A stretch of DNA of 64,000 nt, from assembly GCA_031761405.1 (NCBI GenBank), contig JASEVX010000013.1:43153425-43217424 (forward strand). Direction: 5' to 3'. Position 1 is the first letter of the stretch. Every line of letters begins with the position of its first letter. Shown here piece after piece: positions 51,920 to 62,640 of this stretch. Source of the stretch: Serripes groenlandicus (lineage: Eukaryota > Mollusca > Bivalvia > Cardiida > Cardiidae). The notes under the pieces are model-generated. The model was given only the letters and a program-made list of their open reading frames with translations, did not search any database and was not told the DNA's origin. The position numbers and the translations under genes were made by a program.

Positions 51920-52880
51920 TTCTCTTGGGGTGACGTAATCGAAAAGGGAGCAACCAACAAATATTATTGTAAAGAAAAACTCTGCAAAATGTTTGAAAGA
52001 ACAGCCTTTATGATTGAATAAATTGTATTAACTTATTTAAGAAACAACAAGATACAAAATATGTACACCTTTTACCGTTGTTACAACATTTTAGACACAT
52101 TTAAATTGTTTTTAATAACTGTTCCCCAACTAACTAGGCTAAGCTGTTTTTATGAGTTGGTTTACGGAGTTCACTAGGCTACGCTTTTTTTATTGTTTGG
52201 TTTACTGCTCTGGCGACTCGATTCATCAAAGCTCAGAAAAAATAATCGGGTGATGGTTTTTCCTATTTATTTCTGCTGTATTACTAAACTCAAAACGTTC
52301 CTCCCCATACAGTTGTTCATTCAGACGATTATATTCTTGCTATATGTTGACTATACATGATAACTTTTTCTTTTAATTTCATAAATGCTTAATTTTGATA
52401 TTAAATATCTTTAAACTTGTTAGAATTATTTGTATTTTTTGTTTATATACTCTCGTTTTTTGTTATCATAATTCTGCTTAACTGGAAGGAGAATAGACTT
52501 CTCTCTCTCCTTCCAAAGCTTGTGTTACACTTAACTTATAACTAGAGGCATTAACACTTAAGTTAATATCTGTTAATATTTCAGTATCTATGTTTTGTTT
52601 TGTTTATCTAATTGATCTAGTTAGGGCAGATCTAAAATTAAGAAACTTCAGCTTGTATGATACTTTATTTTTGCAGTCAATGTTAATCAAACGGTAAACT
52701 AAATGGTTTGAAAACTTAACTCGTCATTTTACGACTAAACTTTACATGCTGAATATCACATAGATCGTAGCATATAAAGTGTATAATCTCTACGTCAAAA
52801 TGGACCCTTTTTGCTCTTATAGACTATGGTATCCAGGTGAGCAATAAAGGAACATCTTGGCCTTCTTGTTTAAGATAAAG
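51920..52880 (-). repeat. Inverted-repeat partner of 35550-36310
   Basis: GTAATCGAAAAGGGAGCAAC, GATTCATCAAAGCTCAGAAA and TTAATTTTGATATTAAATAT... are the reverse complements of the 36.3, 36.05 and 35.8 kb parts, in reversed order. Both copies are decayed. Confidence 0.7.
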
Positions 52881-53429
52881 GTACATTTGGCCTTCTTGTT
52901 CAACACATTTATATCCTGTTCGTTTGCACAGGTTATTTAAATGTATTGAACTGCATATGCTTCCCTTTAAGTCATGCTTTAAAATCATGCGCGGCGTCTT
53001 TGATGCTTAGCATCAAAATTCGTCTTGTTAAGTTCTTGGACGTTTTATTTAAAACTAGATTTAAAACAATTCGGCCAGGAAACATGAAAACATTATATCT
53101 ATAGCATACTGATTTATCATGTATGTTAAATGTTAAGTCTGCATTGGCATGATGGACATATTTTCCTTTGTTTACCAAAACAACTTTGGAAAAGTTTCAG
53201 GTTTGTAAATTAAATGTTAAGTGTGGAATAAAAAATGTTCCAAGATCAGATTTCACATTATATCTATACCATATTCATATATATGTTTCGTGTTTAATCT
53301 GTCATGGCATGTTCCAGGTTAAGCTTGCACATACTGTATATGTATATACAGGTTTCTGTAAGACTACACAGTTTGAAAATATTATATACAGTGATAACAA
53401 ATTATTAATATACATTTTGACATATACGG

Positions 53430-53592
53430 CAAATCTGCTGCAGACAACTTTGAAAACATCAATGCAAAATTATAGAATTCTCTGTAATTGAAAGTTCATT
53501 TATTGAATTGCTAATTGAAAGAAAATTTCTCCTTTTGCCGAAATGTTTTCAAATGTCGTCTTTTATGCGTCTACATGCGGGAAAGGGTTAAA
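53430..53592. mobile_element. P3 MITE
   Basis: GGCAAATCTGCTGCAGACAA, then TTCTCCTTTTGCCGAAATGT, ending GCGGGAAAGGGTTAA. Confidence 0.7.
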
Positions 53593-53724
53593 CGCATTGA
53601 GCTTTTTACATGTACGTACATTCAAATGATGTGTTTATTTTTTTCAGATATCCGGGCTACACATGTATTCATCGACAAGGTTGATCATACAACACGATTC
53701 TTAATTTCAATATTTCAGTGATAT

Positions 53725-54004
53725 GAGCCATCCCCGCAAGAAAAGCAACATTGTGGACTCTTAGTAAAGTATCGACTCGGATCAGCCAAAGCATAGTTTA
53801 ACCCTTATCCAGCCTAAGCATGCCGCGGAAAGACACGTTTTCGCCTCCTGTGGATTTTCTGTTTCAGGAATCATTACTCTATACCTCTATCACACAGAGA
53901 CGGGACGTGTCGGCCAGGATTAGCCTGCGCGGACTGTGCAGGCTGACTAGGGTCGATACATTACGCAGAGGCCATAATGTTGGTTTTCTCGTGGAACGGC
54001 TTAT
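53725..54004. mobile_element. P1 MITE copy j
   Basis: TGAGCCATCCCCGCAAGAAA left, TTTTCTCGTGGAACGGCTTA right, TA flanks. A short duplication of CAGCCTAAGCATGCCGCG-type sequence occurs near 53782-53826. Confidence 0.83.
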
Positions 54005-54028
54005 ATAATCTTGTATACCGGTTGTGAT

Positions 54029-54255
54029 TTAACCCTTTCCCTCATAACACTTCTGCAGCAGACGACTTTAAACGTTTTTTGTCAAAACATGGAAAACCTC
54101 CATAATTGAATGGATAACCTATGACAAAAAGTGGAAAACATTGTGGCAAAAGGAGAAATTGCCCGTTTTGTGCAATTTCTTCTTTTGTCACTATGTTTTC
54201 GAAAAGCCGTCTGCAGCAGAGGCGTCAGAAAGCGTCTATATGAGGGAAAGGGTTA
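54029..54255. mobile_element. P3 piggyBac-like MITE
   Basis: TTTAACCCTTTCCCTCATAA left, TATATGAGGGAAAGGGTTAA right, hairpin AGAAATTGC-CCGTTTTGT-GCAATTTCTTC. Closely similar to 42678-42892. Confidence 0.88.
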
Positions 54256-54540
54256 AACTCCAATACATCGTTGGTATCATTGATGGAAAAGCATGCATTG
54301 ATCGTATTCCTATAGTGACTGACTTTCCAAGGATTTTAAACACTTAACTGTAATCACATACTTTTTTTTTTTCAACATCGCTTTTATATATGTATTCAAT
54401 AGCAACTAACCACATAAACGAGAGGCAATGCCTACGGAGGCAGCTCTGGTGAGATGAAGAAAAATAATACGCTGTTTCGAACGATTTCTCCTGAACTAAA
54501 TATATATAATCGGTTGTATCACGGCTGTTTCTGCCTGACT

Positions 54541-54751
54541 TTAACTCTTTCAGCGCCAAAGGCAATATTGAGCTTTTAGCAAACAATGCAGATTCAGGTG
54601 AGTCAGCTCTTAACGAGCTGTCTCACCTGAAATCTGCATTGTTTGGCTGTGAGTTATAAAAATATTCCAAAAATCCTATAACATGAAAATAAAGTCGTCC
54701 GAGTTTGAACATGGAAGAGTCTATTTTAAACAATTCGGCGCTGAAAGGGTT
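54541..54751. mobile_element. P2 piggyBac-like MITE copy 4 (inverse orientation)
   Basis: TTAACTCTTTCAGCGCCAAA left, ATTCGGCGCTGAAAGGGTTA right, centre AGGTGAGTCAGCTC-TTAA-CGAGCTGTCTCACCT. Confidence 0.9.
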
Positions 54752-54928
54752 AGTTTTATCATGACACTACAGTGTTAGTCAGAACAAGGAAAATCTTTAA
54801 AAAAGATACACGGCGATCAATATGAGAAAAACATGTGCATATTATTTGACTTGAATATCAGAAAGGTTTTGTTAATAATCAAAAGAATCAATAATTTTCC
54901 ATGAATTATAACATTTGCGCAATAATAT

Positions 54929-55415
54929 TGTATATCTAAGAATTCGACAGCTCCTGGAATTGGAAATGTATTATAATTGTGAACCAGTTGGAACATTGTT
55001 CGATTATAACATTGTTATTTAAAAGATATAGAATTGGTTCAAAGCAATCATTTGAGATATTGGATACTAATGGTTTACTTAAAGAAATATATTACTGCTG
55101 AAATGCTGGTCTTCTTATCTGTGTGTTTGTCAGTCGTCCTTGGTTTGGCAAACCTCGGACATTTATGCTTCTGTGTGAAAATCTGATTAGGCAAACATGT
55201 CAGTATGTTGTATATTTCTGTTTCCAATTCATTCCAACTGGTTACAATTCAAGGAGACATCTTTTGTCAATTTGTGGACAAATTTTCTTTTCGGCGGGAT
55301 GTTGTATATCTAAGAATTCGACAGTTCCTTGAATTGGTAATGCATTATCATCGTGAACCAGTTGGAACATTGTTCGATTAGAACATTGTTATTTAACTAA
55401 CAGATATAGAATCGG
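54929..55415. repeat. Pair of ~110 bp direct repeats
   Basis: TTGTATATCTAAGAATTCGA ... CCAGTTGGAACATTGTTCGA at 54929-55037 recurs at 55302-55415. The 265 bp between has no coding content I recognise. Confidence 0.8.
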
Positions 55416-56090
55416 TAATCGAGCGTAGCTTGCGCATTTTTTTTGTTTATGTCTTTTTACTTTTAGAAACACGTGTAAGCAAACATTATGTAAACTCTCA
55501 GCAATTATTAAATAGTAAACGAAACCGATGGAATCAACTTGTTTATATCTTTATCCCAGTATTAACTACTAAAGGCTAATCGGCCATCTCCATCCAGCTT
55601 CAGTTTCTATAAATAGATTATCAATGCCGAGAATACGCAACATGACTGGAGATTACGCGAGGCTCCCAAGAGGTGTATAAGTCTACAATCTAGATCATTT
55701 GTTTAACATCTAGGTCAAAACTGAGGTGATACAGCTATCGCCGGAAAAAAAATACCCATGACGCCATGACCCTCAGATCGAGAAGGAAACTTATTAACTG
55801 GTGTTAGTTTACTTGTCCACTTCGGTGTTTTTTGCAACTAATGACAATAACAATCAAATTGTTTATAAACATATCGTTTTGGTCATCTCCAAATACGTTC
55901 AGCTGGAATCATGTGTGACTAGATTGCGAACAGTCACGATCCTTATTAATTTGAGCGGAGGTGAAGGTTGCCTTTGATCTTAACAGGGCGGGATCCCCCA
56001 GAAATCCCCTAAGGGAAAGTAACCCCCCTTCCTCCCTCCCCGCCCCAGAATGTGGCTGTTCGTCTGACGCGGCTCATTTATCTTTTTTTA
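55416..56090. other. No supported gene
   Basis: Contains a C-rich patch at 55985-56045. Nothing recognised. Confidence 0.4.
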
Positions 56091-56222
56091 TCAAAATAAA
56101 AACACTTTATCATTCAACTTTTCCGCCATAGGCCTTCTCTAGGTTATCAAACTTGTCAAACTTGTTGAATATAACCTGAAGAAGGCCTATGACCGAAATA
56201 TTGAATCAAAGAGTGTTTTTGG
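56091..56222. mobile_element. Fold-back element
   Basis: AAAATAAAAACACTTTATCA ... CCATAGGCCTTCTCTAGGTT is mirrored by ATATAACCTGAAGAAGGCCT ... ATTGAATCAAAGAGTGTTTT. Half of it occurs at 6740-6810. Confidence 0.75.
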
Positions 56223-56559
56223 GATAGGGGCGTTTTGCGCCTATCCCATACTCATGCTGATTTCGAAAAGTCGGATTAAAGCTGCAACCACAGTCCACAT
56301 GTGTATACCTACACCAAAATCGAGTTTTGATTGGTTATAATCTGCCTTTTCAACGATTTCATTGGTTCGACCGAATCACGAAAAACCATCCGCTTGCATT
56401 TATTAATCATCGGATACAAAATAGTTCAAACGAGTGAAACACACTCTGAACTATGATTGACCTTAATGTCAGTGGTGTAAGGTAACGTCGACCGTGCTGT
56501 GACCCCATTAGTTTACAACAGTCGACTTACATAGAGAAATGTGCAAATCACTGTAAATA

Positions 56560-57310
56560 TTTATTGAAAGGAGTTGAAACCATTGTGGCAAAAGTAGAAA
56601 TTGCCTTTTGTCACAATGTTTCCGATTGTCGTGTGCTGCACATGCGTCTGTAAGCGGGAAATGGTTACATCTTCCCCATGGAAGCGGAACCCTTTCCGTC
56701 ATAATATAACAGTTCGAATATTGAAATATTGTTGAAAATGGAGCTATTGCTGACAATGAACAATTTCTCCTTTTCACACAATGCTTTTAAACACGTTTCA
56801 AATTAATTCTTTTCATATTTAAACGTTTTACTGTGGACATTCTTTTACTCTATCTCCTTTCCGGAGACATTTTGAATAACATGCTAGAGATTAATGATAA
56901 CGAGCAATATCGCCTTACATCAAAAGGAAAAATATATAGTTTATACATAGCTTTGTGGAAAAAGAGGAAATGGGTCACGAATAACCATTCTGCAGCCGTC
57001 TGCTGCACATGCGTCAAAAAGCGACTTTAAACGGGAAAGGATTGAACCGTTTCCGTTATAGCAACTTAGTTACATACGAATGTTGAAAGTATATTTGCCT
57101 ACGGAGCAACTGCTGACAATGAGCAATTCCTCCTTTCCAAACAATGCTTTGAAACATGAATCAATTTTTTTCTATAACCTAGATAACGAAAATATTTGTC
57201 TACAGTTATTATTTTAACCTTTGCCCCTTTAAGACACATTTGACTAACCTTAACAGATAAATGATAATCAGCAAGTTTGTCTTTTTCCACAATGTTTTAA
57301 TTACTATTCA
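56560..57310. mobile_element. Cluster of three degraded P3 MITEs
   Basis: Blocks at 56570-56670, 56690-57035 and 57045-57300, each with CAATTTCTCCTTTT or AGTAGAAATTGCC core pieces and CGTCTGCTGCACATGCGTC or CGGGAAAGG-type ends. Confidence 0.65.
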
Positions 57311-57582
57311 AAATAATACTTTCAGGCTTAGTAAAATGTTGTTTGCTGTATATTTAGTCTACGTGGTCAAGGGTAAGGACTTGTTATTACATAATCCGTC
57401 CAAAGAGAGAGGTCCTACTGTGTATACATGCCATGAAAGAATGGTACTAACGGTATCACCGCTACTGGAGAATTGTTGGTAAAACAGGTCGCGTGTTGTG
57501 TTGAATATTCTCACGTGTCGCTGTATGTCGACCCAACTAGGACATAGGAATTAAATCTACAAATTAGAGATAAGATTTCAAC

Positions 57583-57782
57583 ACTGATTGATTGTGGTTT
57601 AACGCCGTTTTTAACATTTTCTACGTTATATCACGGCGGCCAGTTCATCTAAAAATATGTTTCCTGGTTTTCTCACACCAGTACTCCACACAACAATCTT
57701 CCCAACCAACTGGGTTCTTTTTCACATACACTTAGCCCATTTGTGAAAGACGAATGACGCATGTCGCATTGACTTTTGTCAA
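57583..57782 (-). mobile_element. SINE body copy, reverse strand
   Basis: GATTGATTGTGGTTTAACGC (tail), TATATCACGGCGGCCAGTTC, GGTTTTCTCACACCAGTACT, ending ATGTCGCATTGACTTTTGTC. Confidence 0.85.
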
Positions 57783-58149
57783 ACGTCGGAAAGAAAGTTG
57801 GCCGAAAATGTCAACATACACACGAGTTATAACCGCAAGGTCATTATTTATTTTATAATTGAGGCGCTTCTACCGATTTTGGGACTAAAATTATAATGTA
57901 TATGCATTTGCGCTAATTGAAGATTCAACGTTCGTCAACGTGTAATCTAGTCCTAGACGTATCTGTTGACAAATAAACTAGAAGTATAGTCTAAATAGGT
58001 TTTTGTAAATTAACCTTGTAGATTTCGGAGATACAATTAATTTGCAAATACTTTACAAATACCATAATCTAAGCTTTCCTAAGCACAGACGTGTTTTGAC
58101 GCATCGAACCAGTCTTCTGTAATCAATACTTTATAAGTTGTCTCTGTCT

Positions 58150-58920
58150 GTAAAGCTTGGAGGTATAATCCGGTGTCCGGCCGGCTGTCTGCCTGAATGT
58201 GCATTCGTCCGTCTGTCATGGATTGCATGTATTGGTCAAAACGTTGTTTCTGTATGGCAGATTTATTTGAAAGTGGTCACACTTATACCGTGTGATCAGG
58301 AGAACGGCAAAATACTAGGTACATAACTCTGGTCTGCTTATCTTAGTTATCTTCATTTTTCCTTATTTAGTTCAGCGATTGCCTCAATTAATTTCCATTG
58401 TATCCATTTCCAAACTTGGTTTGTAGGTAACTTATGACCTACACATTTGCAGTGCACCATTACCATAACTTTAGCATGCTGCGTTTGGAGTGTGTATATT
58501 TTTTTTCTTTTCATGTTCTCACTTATTATATGACTTTTGCATGAAAAACACATGCCCTTGTTTCGTTAATGAGTGTTTCCCAAGCGTTGTACTTTGTCCA
58601 GAGCGACTGACTGTCTGTCCGTCTTTGTGTTCATCCATCCGTCCGTCTGTCCGTTACGGTTTGCATTAATGGGTCAAAACTTTGTTTCTGTTTCGCGGAT
58701 CCATTTCAAAGTCGTCACACGTATACATTGGGATTAAGAGATCGATACAATATTTTGAACACAAATCTGATCTTTTTTTTTTAGGTGTAAAACTCATTTT
58801 TCATTTCTTCGGTTATTGTCTCAATAGATGTCCAATGTATCAATTTAAGACTTGTTGTATGGGAAACTCAGAGCTACAGATGTGCAGTACAAAAGAAACA
58901 TAACTCTAGCATGCTTTCGA
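58150..58920. repeat. Two diverged tandem copies of a ~440 bp unit
   Basis: Copy 1 (58150-58490) and copy 2 (58600-58920) share CGTCCGTCTGTC, GGTCAAAACGTTGTTTCTGT, a Lys/Val-coding-like TGGTCACACTTATACCG stretch and CATAACTTTAGCATGCT. The frame at 58138-58326 lies in the repeat. Confidence 0.7.
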
Positions 58921-59566
58921 TTGTCTTTCATTTATCAGCATGATTACAATATACATTGTGAATCTTTAGTGATTTCTGAACTGGAAATATTTTAATTAAG
59001 GGTCTCTGCTCTGTTTTTTGTCAATCTTGTTATTTTGTTTATACAAGAAAAGGGTGACACTTTGATAAATTAGGTATTTGTATTGTATAGGCAGGCAATA
59101 TGTGTGCTTCGCACATTTTTGGTTTGGTTTGTTTAAAGGTCATTGTTTCAACAATGTTTGTCTATATTATCTATGCCATATATTTTCAACTTACATATGC
59201 CCCTATACCACCAGCGCTTTCAGCGCTTTGATTTTTTTATATATATAGTTATATATTAATTCCCAACGGAAAAACAAACACTTTTTGACACATACATTTA
59301 TCATTAGTTCGGGTTTTTTACTTTGAGGCTAGAATCACGGTATTTAATGAGTGTTATATTAGCCCAAAACTTGCATAATATTTCTACGGTTGGACGGCTC
59401 CCATGTATATATAAAACGGGATTATTCTTTGGTAAGTGTCTGTCGAGGCTAACATTTCGTGATAAATTTAATGAGTATACCTCTTTAAATTGTCCAAAGA
59501 ACTTGTATTGTATTTCGTTGGTCTAACATGTGCCTCTTTTATCTTTATATATATATGGGTTATTCA

Positions 59567-59779
59567 TTAACTCTTTCAGCGCCAAAGGCAATATTGAGCT
59601 TTTTGCAAACAATACAGATTCAGGTGAGTCAGCTCGTAACGAGCTGTCTCACCTGAAATCCGCATTGTTTGGCTGTGATTTATAAAGATATCCCAAAAAT
59701 CCTATAACATTAAAATAGAGTCGTCCGAATTTGAATATGGAAGAGTCTACTTTAATCGATTCGGCGCTGAAAGGGTTAA
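59567..59779. mobile_element. P2 piggyBac-like MITE copy 5 (inverse orientation)
   Basis: TTAACTCTTTCAGCGCCAAA left, TTCGGCGCTGAAAGGGTTAA right, centre CAGCTCGTAACGAGCTG perfect. Confidence 0.92.
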
Positions 59780-59964
59780 TAAGAGTGTGCCGAGGCTAGG
59801 AACTCAGAGAACAGTTAGTTAGTCTACGGCATTATATTATTAAAACATTTGCATTACATTTCTAAGGTCTGACGTGCCCCATTTATCTTTATATCAGGGT
59901 TATTCATTGATAAGAGTCTGCCGATGCTAGAATCAAGAGGTACAGTTAATAAGTGTACCGCATT

Positions 59965-60195
59965 ATCTTTATATATAAGGATTATTCAAAGTATACCGCA
60001 TTGTCTTTATATATATAAGGATTATTCAAAGTATACCGCATTGTCTTTAAATATATAAGGATTATTCCAAGTATACCGCATTATCTTTATATATATAAGG
60101 ATTATTCCAAGTATACCGCATTATCTTTATATATATAAGGATTATTCAAAGTATACCGCATTATCTTTATATATATAAGGATTATTCATTGATAA
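59965..60195. repeat. ~40 bp tandem repeat, six units
   Basis: Unit ATATATAAGGATTATTCAAA then GTATACCGCATTATCTTT. Confidence 0.9.
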
Positions 60196-60201
60196 GTAGC
60201 C

Positions 60202-60448
60202 GAGCCCCGGTACCTCAGTCGGTAGCGACGCGGGCTGTCAATCCAGGGGTTGTGAGTTCAAATCCCGGCTCGGCCAACTTTCATTCCGAAGATTGACAAA
60301 AGTCAATGCGACATGCGTCATTCTTTCTCCACCAATGGGGCTAAGTCTATGTGGAAAAGCAGCCAGTTGCTTGGGAAGATTGTTGTGTGGAGTAATGGTG
60401 TGAGAAAACCAGGAAATGCATGAGTAGGTGAACTGGCCGCCGTGATAT
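60202..60448 (+). mobile_element. tRNA-derived SINE, 5' part (interrupted)
   Basis: Head GAGCCCCGGTACCTCAGTCG (box A) and GGTTGTGAGTTCAAATCCC (box B), body GACAAAAGTCAATGCGACAT to GAACTGGCCGCCGTGATAT. The missing 3' end (TATAACTGAGAAATTGTTAA ... CCCCAATCAAT) resumes at 62063, so the element was split by an insertion. Confidence 0.88.
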
Positions 60449-62062
60449 TGATACGTCTTGCCTGTGCAGAGTGCTAGCCTGCACCAAGTCAAATCATTAT
60501 TATCAGCATGGTAAAACATTGCGGAAACCGTTGTTTCACTCAATGCGAGGGATAAGAACTGTCACCCCATTGATTTACAGCGATCATCTTAAGTCGTGAA
60601 TCTTAAAGGGTACAATACAATAAGTGTATTAGCGATAAGTACCATCTATGTGTCATACCGAACAGTGTGGGAAAAGTAGGTGATATCTGTTTGATAGCTA
60701 GTGCTTTTTCCACTCTGTGTACTGTTTGCCTGTTTGCCAGTCATCTGTATGATATTGTGCGAGTTGTTTTATTTGTGTAATCGTATTTATTAATCATGTT
60801 ATTGTTGAGGGTACTCACCCGTTGTTGCGACAGGCCGTGGAATACACCATTTGTGTATCCTTTAGTCGTTGTTGTATTTGACAGACACCACATTTCTAAT
60901 GTGCAGATGACCCAGTTTGAGTCACGGGCCATCTGACATATACAGTTACATCATGTATGTCGATATATGTCTCCAAGGTAGGCAGCTTATCATTGATCGT
61001 TGACTGTATCCAGTTCAAACGTTGTTTACTTGGATATTGGCGAAATGAGGTCGAGTCACATGCATCCGCGAATTCCCATTACTTTCATGTTAATTCTAGT
61101 CGCGTTCTTGGGAAAACTATCTAGTATGAGCTAACGGTTAAATTAAATCTAAACAATACCTTTTACCAGTCAGTGAAGTCTGATTTTGTTCTTCCTTAGC
61201 GCTGGAATTACGAAAACATCCTCCACGCTTTATTGTTTACACTGCAGCAAGTTGCCATTGGTACGGTGCATTGTGGGAATGTTTCTGTTGAGTCATCGAC
61301 CCAGAACATACCTCGTAATATCACCGGAAAACTGCCCCATCTTATCTTAAACTGGTACATAGATAATTTGTTTATGCTTGAGTTTCGTAAAGTAAGAGAA
61401 ACCCTTTTCATTTAGAGTGGAAACCTTTTCAGGACCTTTGTTGCTCTGTGGACAGAATATTGCTCACTTGTGACCGATTGAATCACAATGGACATTTCCT
61501 GGTCACATATGTGACCGACGAGCCGTTGTGACCAGGCTCGCGACCTTTGTGACCCGTTAACGGTCACAATCGCTGTGCGGCTATAAAAGGACGTGAACTT
61601 TGGTCACAAAACACTCTCATTCGAACACGAGTCCATGTTAGATAGATCCACGTCCACTTCATTACAATTTCAATTATAGCATAGAGTCCAGTTTTATTCT
61701 CTCTGAGTTTAGAGATTCATTATCAATTAAGTAGTCTACACATGCCGTATATTTCATAAGTCTGAGCTGATTGGTAGAAGTACTAAGCATCCTTGACATT
61801 CGTATTATGGTATTCCACGGACGCGCAGTAGTTATTATTGACTTTATGAGAAAGGGTTTAATCCAAGGGAAGTAACTACGGTCCGGTATTGGAATGATAC
61901 ATGCACAGTTACTCCCATTTGTTCTCCCTTTTCAACGTTATTAACCAGAATTAAAGGAAAACTGAAACGTCGATCTTTGCCTCTCGTTTTTATTTCGTTC
62001 CACCGAGTGGCTTAACCCTATCAACCCTACCAACAGACAGGCCAGACGGGTGGCACGTAACA
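60449..62062 (+). mobile_element. Solo-LTR-like insertion (1.6 kb) inside the SINE
   Basis: Begins TGATACGT and ends ACGTAACA, an imperfect inverted pair with TG...CA termini. It exactly interrupts the SINE between CCGTGATAT and GTATAACTGAG, leaving ATAT/GTAT as a probable 4 bp target duplication with one mismatch. It contains a TATA box but no coding frame, as expected of a solo LTR left by recombination of a retrotransposon. The family is not identified. Confidence 0.65.
61471..61612 (+). promoter_or_regulatory. TATA promoter with a cluster of GTGACC/GGTCAC motifs
   Basis: TATAAAA at 61582-61588, preceded by six GTGACC or GGTCAC hexamers (61471-61571) and followed by a seventh near 61604. 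Two pairs are inverted: GGTCACATATGTGACC and GTGACCCGTTAACGGTCAC. This looks like the U3 enhancer and promoter of the LTR. A first short ATG frame (61635) is only 14 codons. Confidence 0.6.
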
Positions 62063-62125
62063 GTATAACTGAGAAATTGTTAAAAAATCGCGTTAAAAAC
62101 CCCAATCAATAATAATAATAATCAT
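62063..62125 (+). mobile_element. SINE 3' end (continuation of 60202-60448)
   Basis: GTATAACTGAGAAATTGTTA ... AACCCCAATCAATAATAATA, the tail missing from the SINE to the left of the LTR insertion. Confidence 0.85.
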
Positions 62126-62157
62126 TGATACGTGTCTGCCGAGGCTATAATTTATAT

Positions 62158-62204
62158 ATATAGAGAGAGAGAGAGGGAGAGAGAGAGGGAGAGAGAGAGA
62201 GAGG
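62158..62204. repeat. (GA)n microsatellite
   Basis: AGAGAGAGAGAGGGAGAGAG-type run. Confidence 0.9.
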
Positions 62205-62640
62205 TATTATTAGAAATAAAGACATTTGAATGTCTTGAACATATTACAATTGTGTTTGTTTAAAAACACTTAGTTATGACACATCTAACATGAAATAAAT
62301 AATCCGATGTTTTAAGTATTTGCAGTTTCTTTATTTTGACTCGCATTTATGTTTTTTTGTCTTATTTACGAAGACAACAGATTCCCTGTTAGACTTGCTG
62401 CAGACTGTTATGTGTCAACATTGAGATAACAATCACGTCGAATTCTCCTTTTAATAACACTTTTAATATACTGAATGTAATTTTCATGTTGTGTAGAATT
62501 CATTTAATAATGTTAATCTATGTATATCTAAAATAGGAATTGTTACTAAGCTAAATATAGTATCCTGTTGTGTCCTAGTTTCGTGACCTTTAAAATCGAT
62601 TTTCGCGCATGCGCATTTCGATATAAAGAAGTGAGAGGTC
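62203..62640. mobile_element. Long-TIR fold-back transposon, body plus right arm
   Basis: Body 62203-62390 matches 29435-29620 in the same orientation. 62390-62625 is the reverse complement of 29125-29370 (CTGCAGACTGTTATGTGTCA; TTTCGCGCATGCGCATTTCG). Confidence 0.65.

Noticed and set aside
61208..61415. Overlapping 60-67 codon frames on both strands near 61.3 kb
   Set aside because: They lie inside the LTR-like insertion and show no recognised motif.
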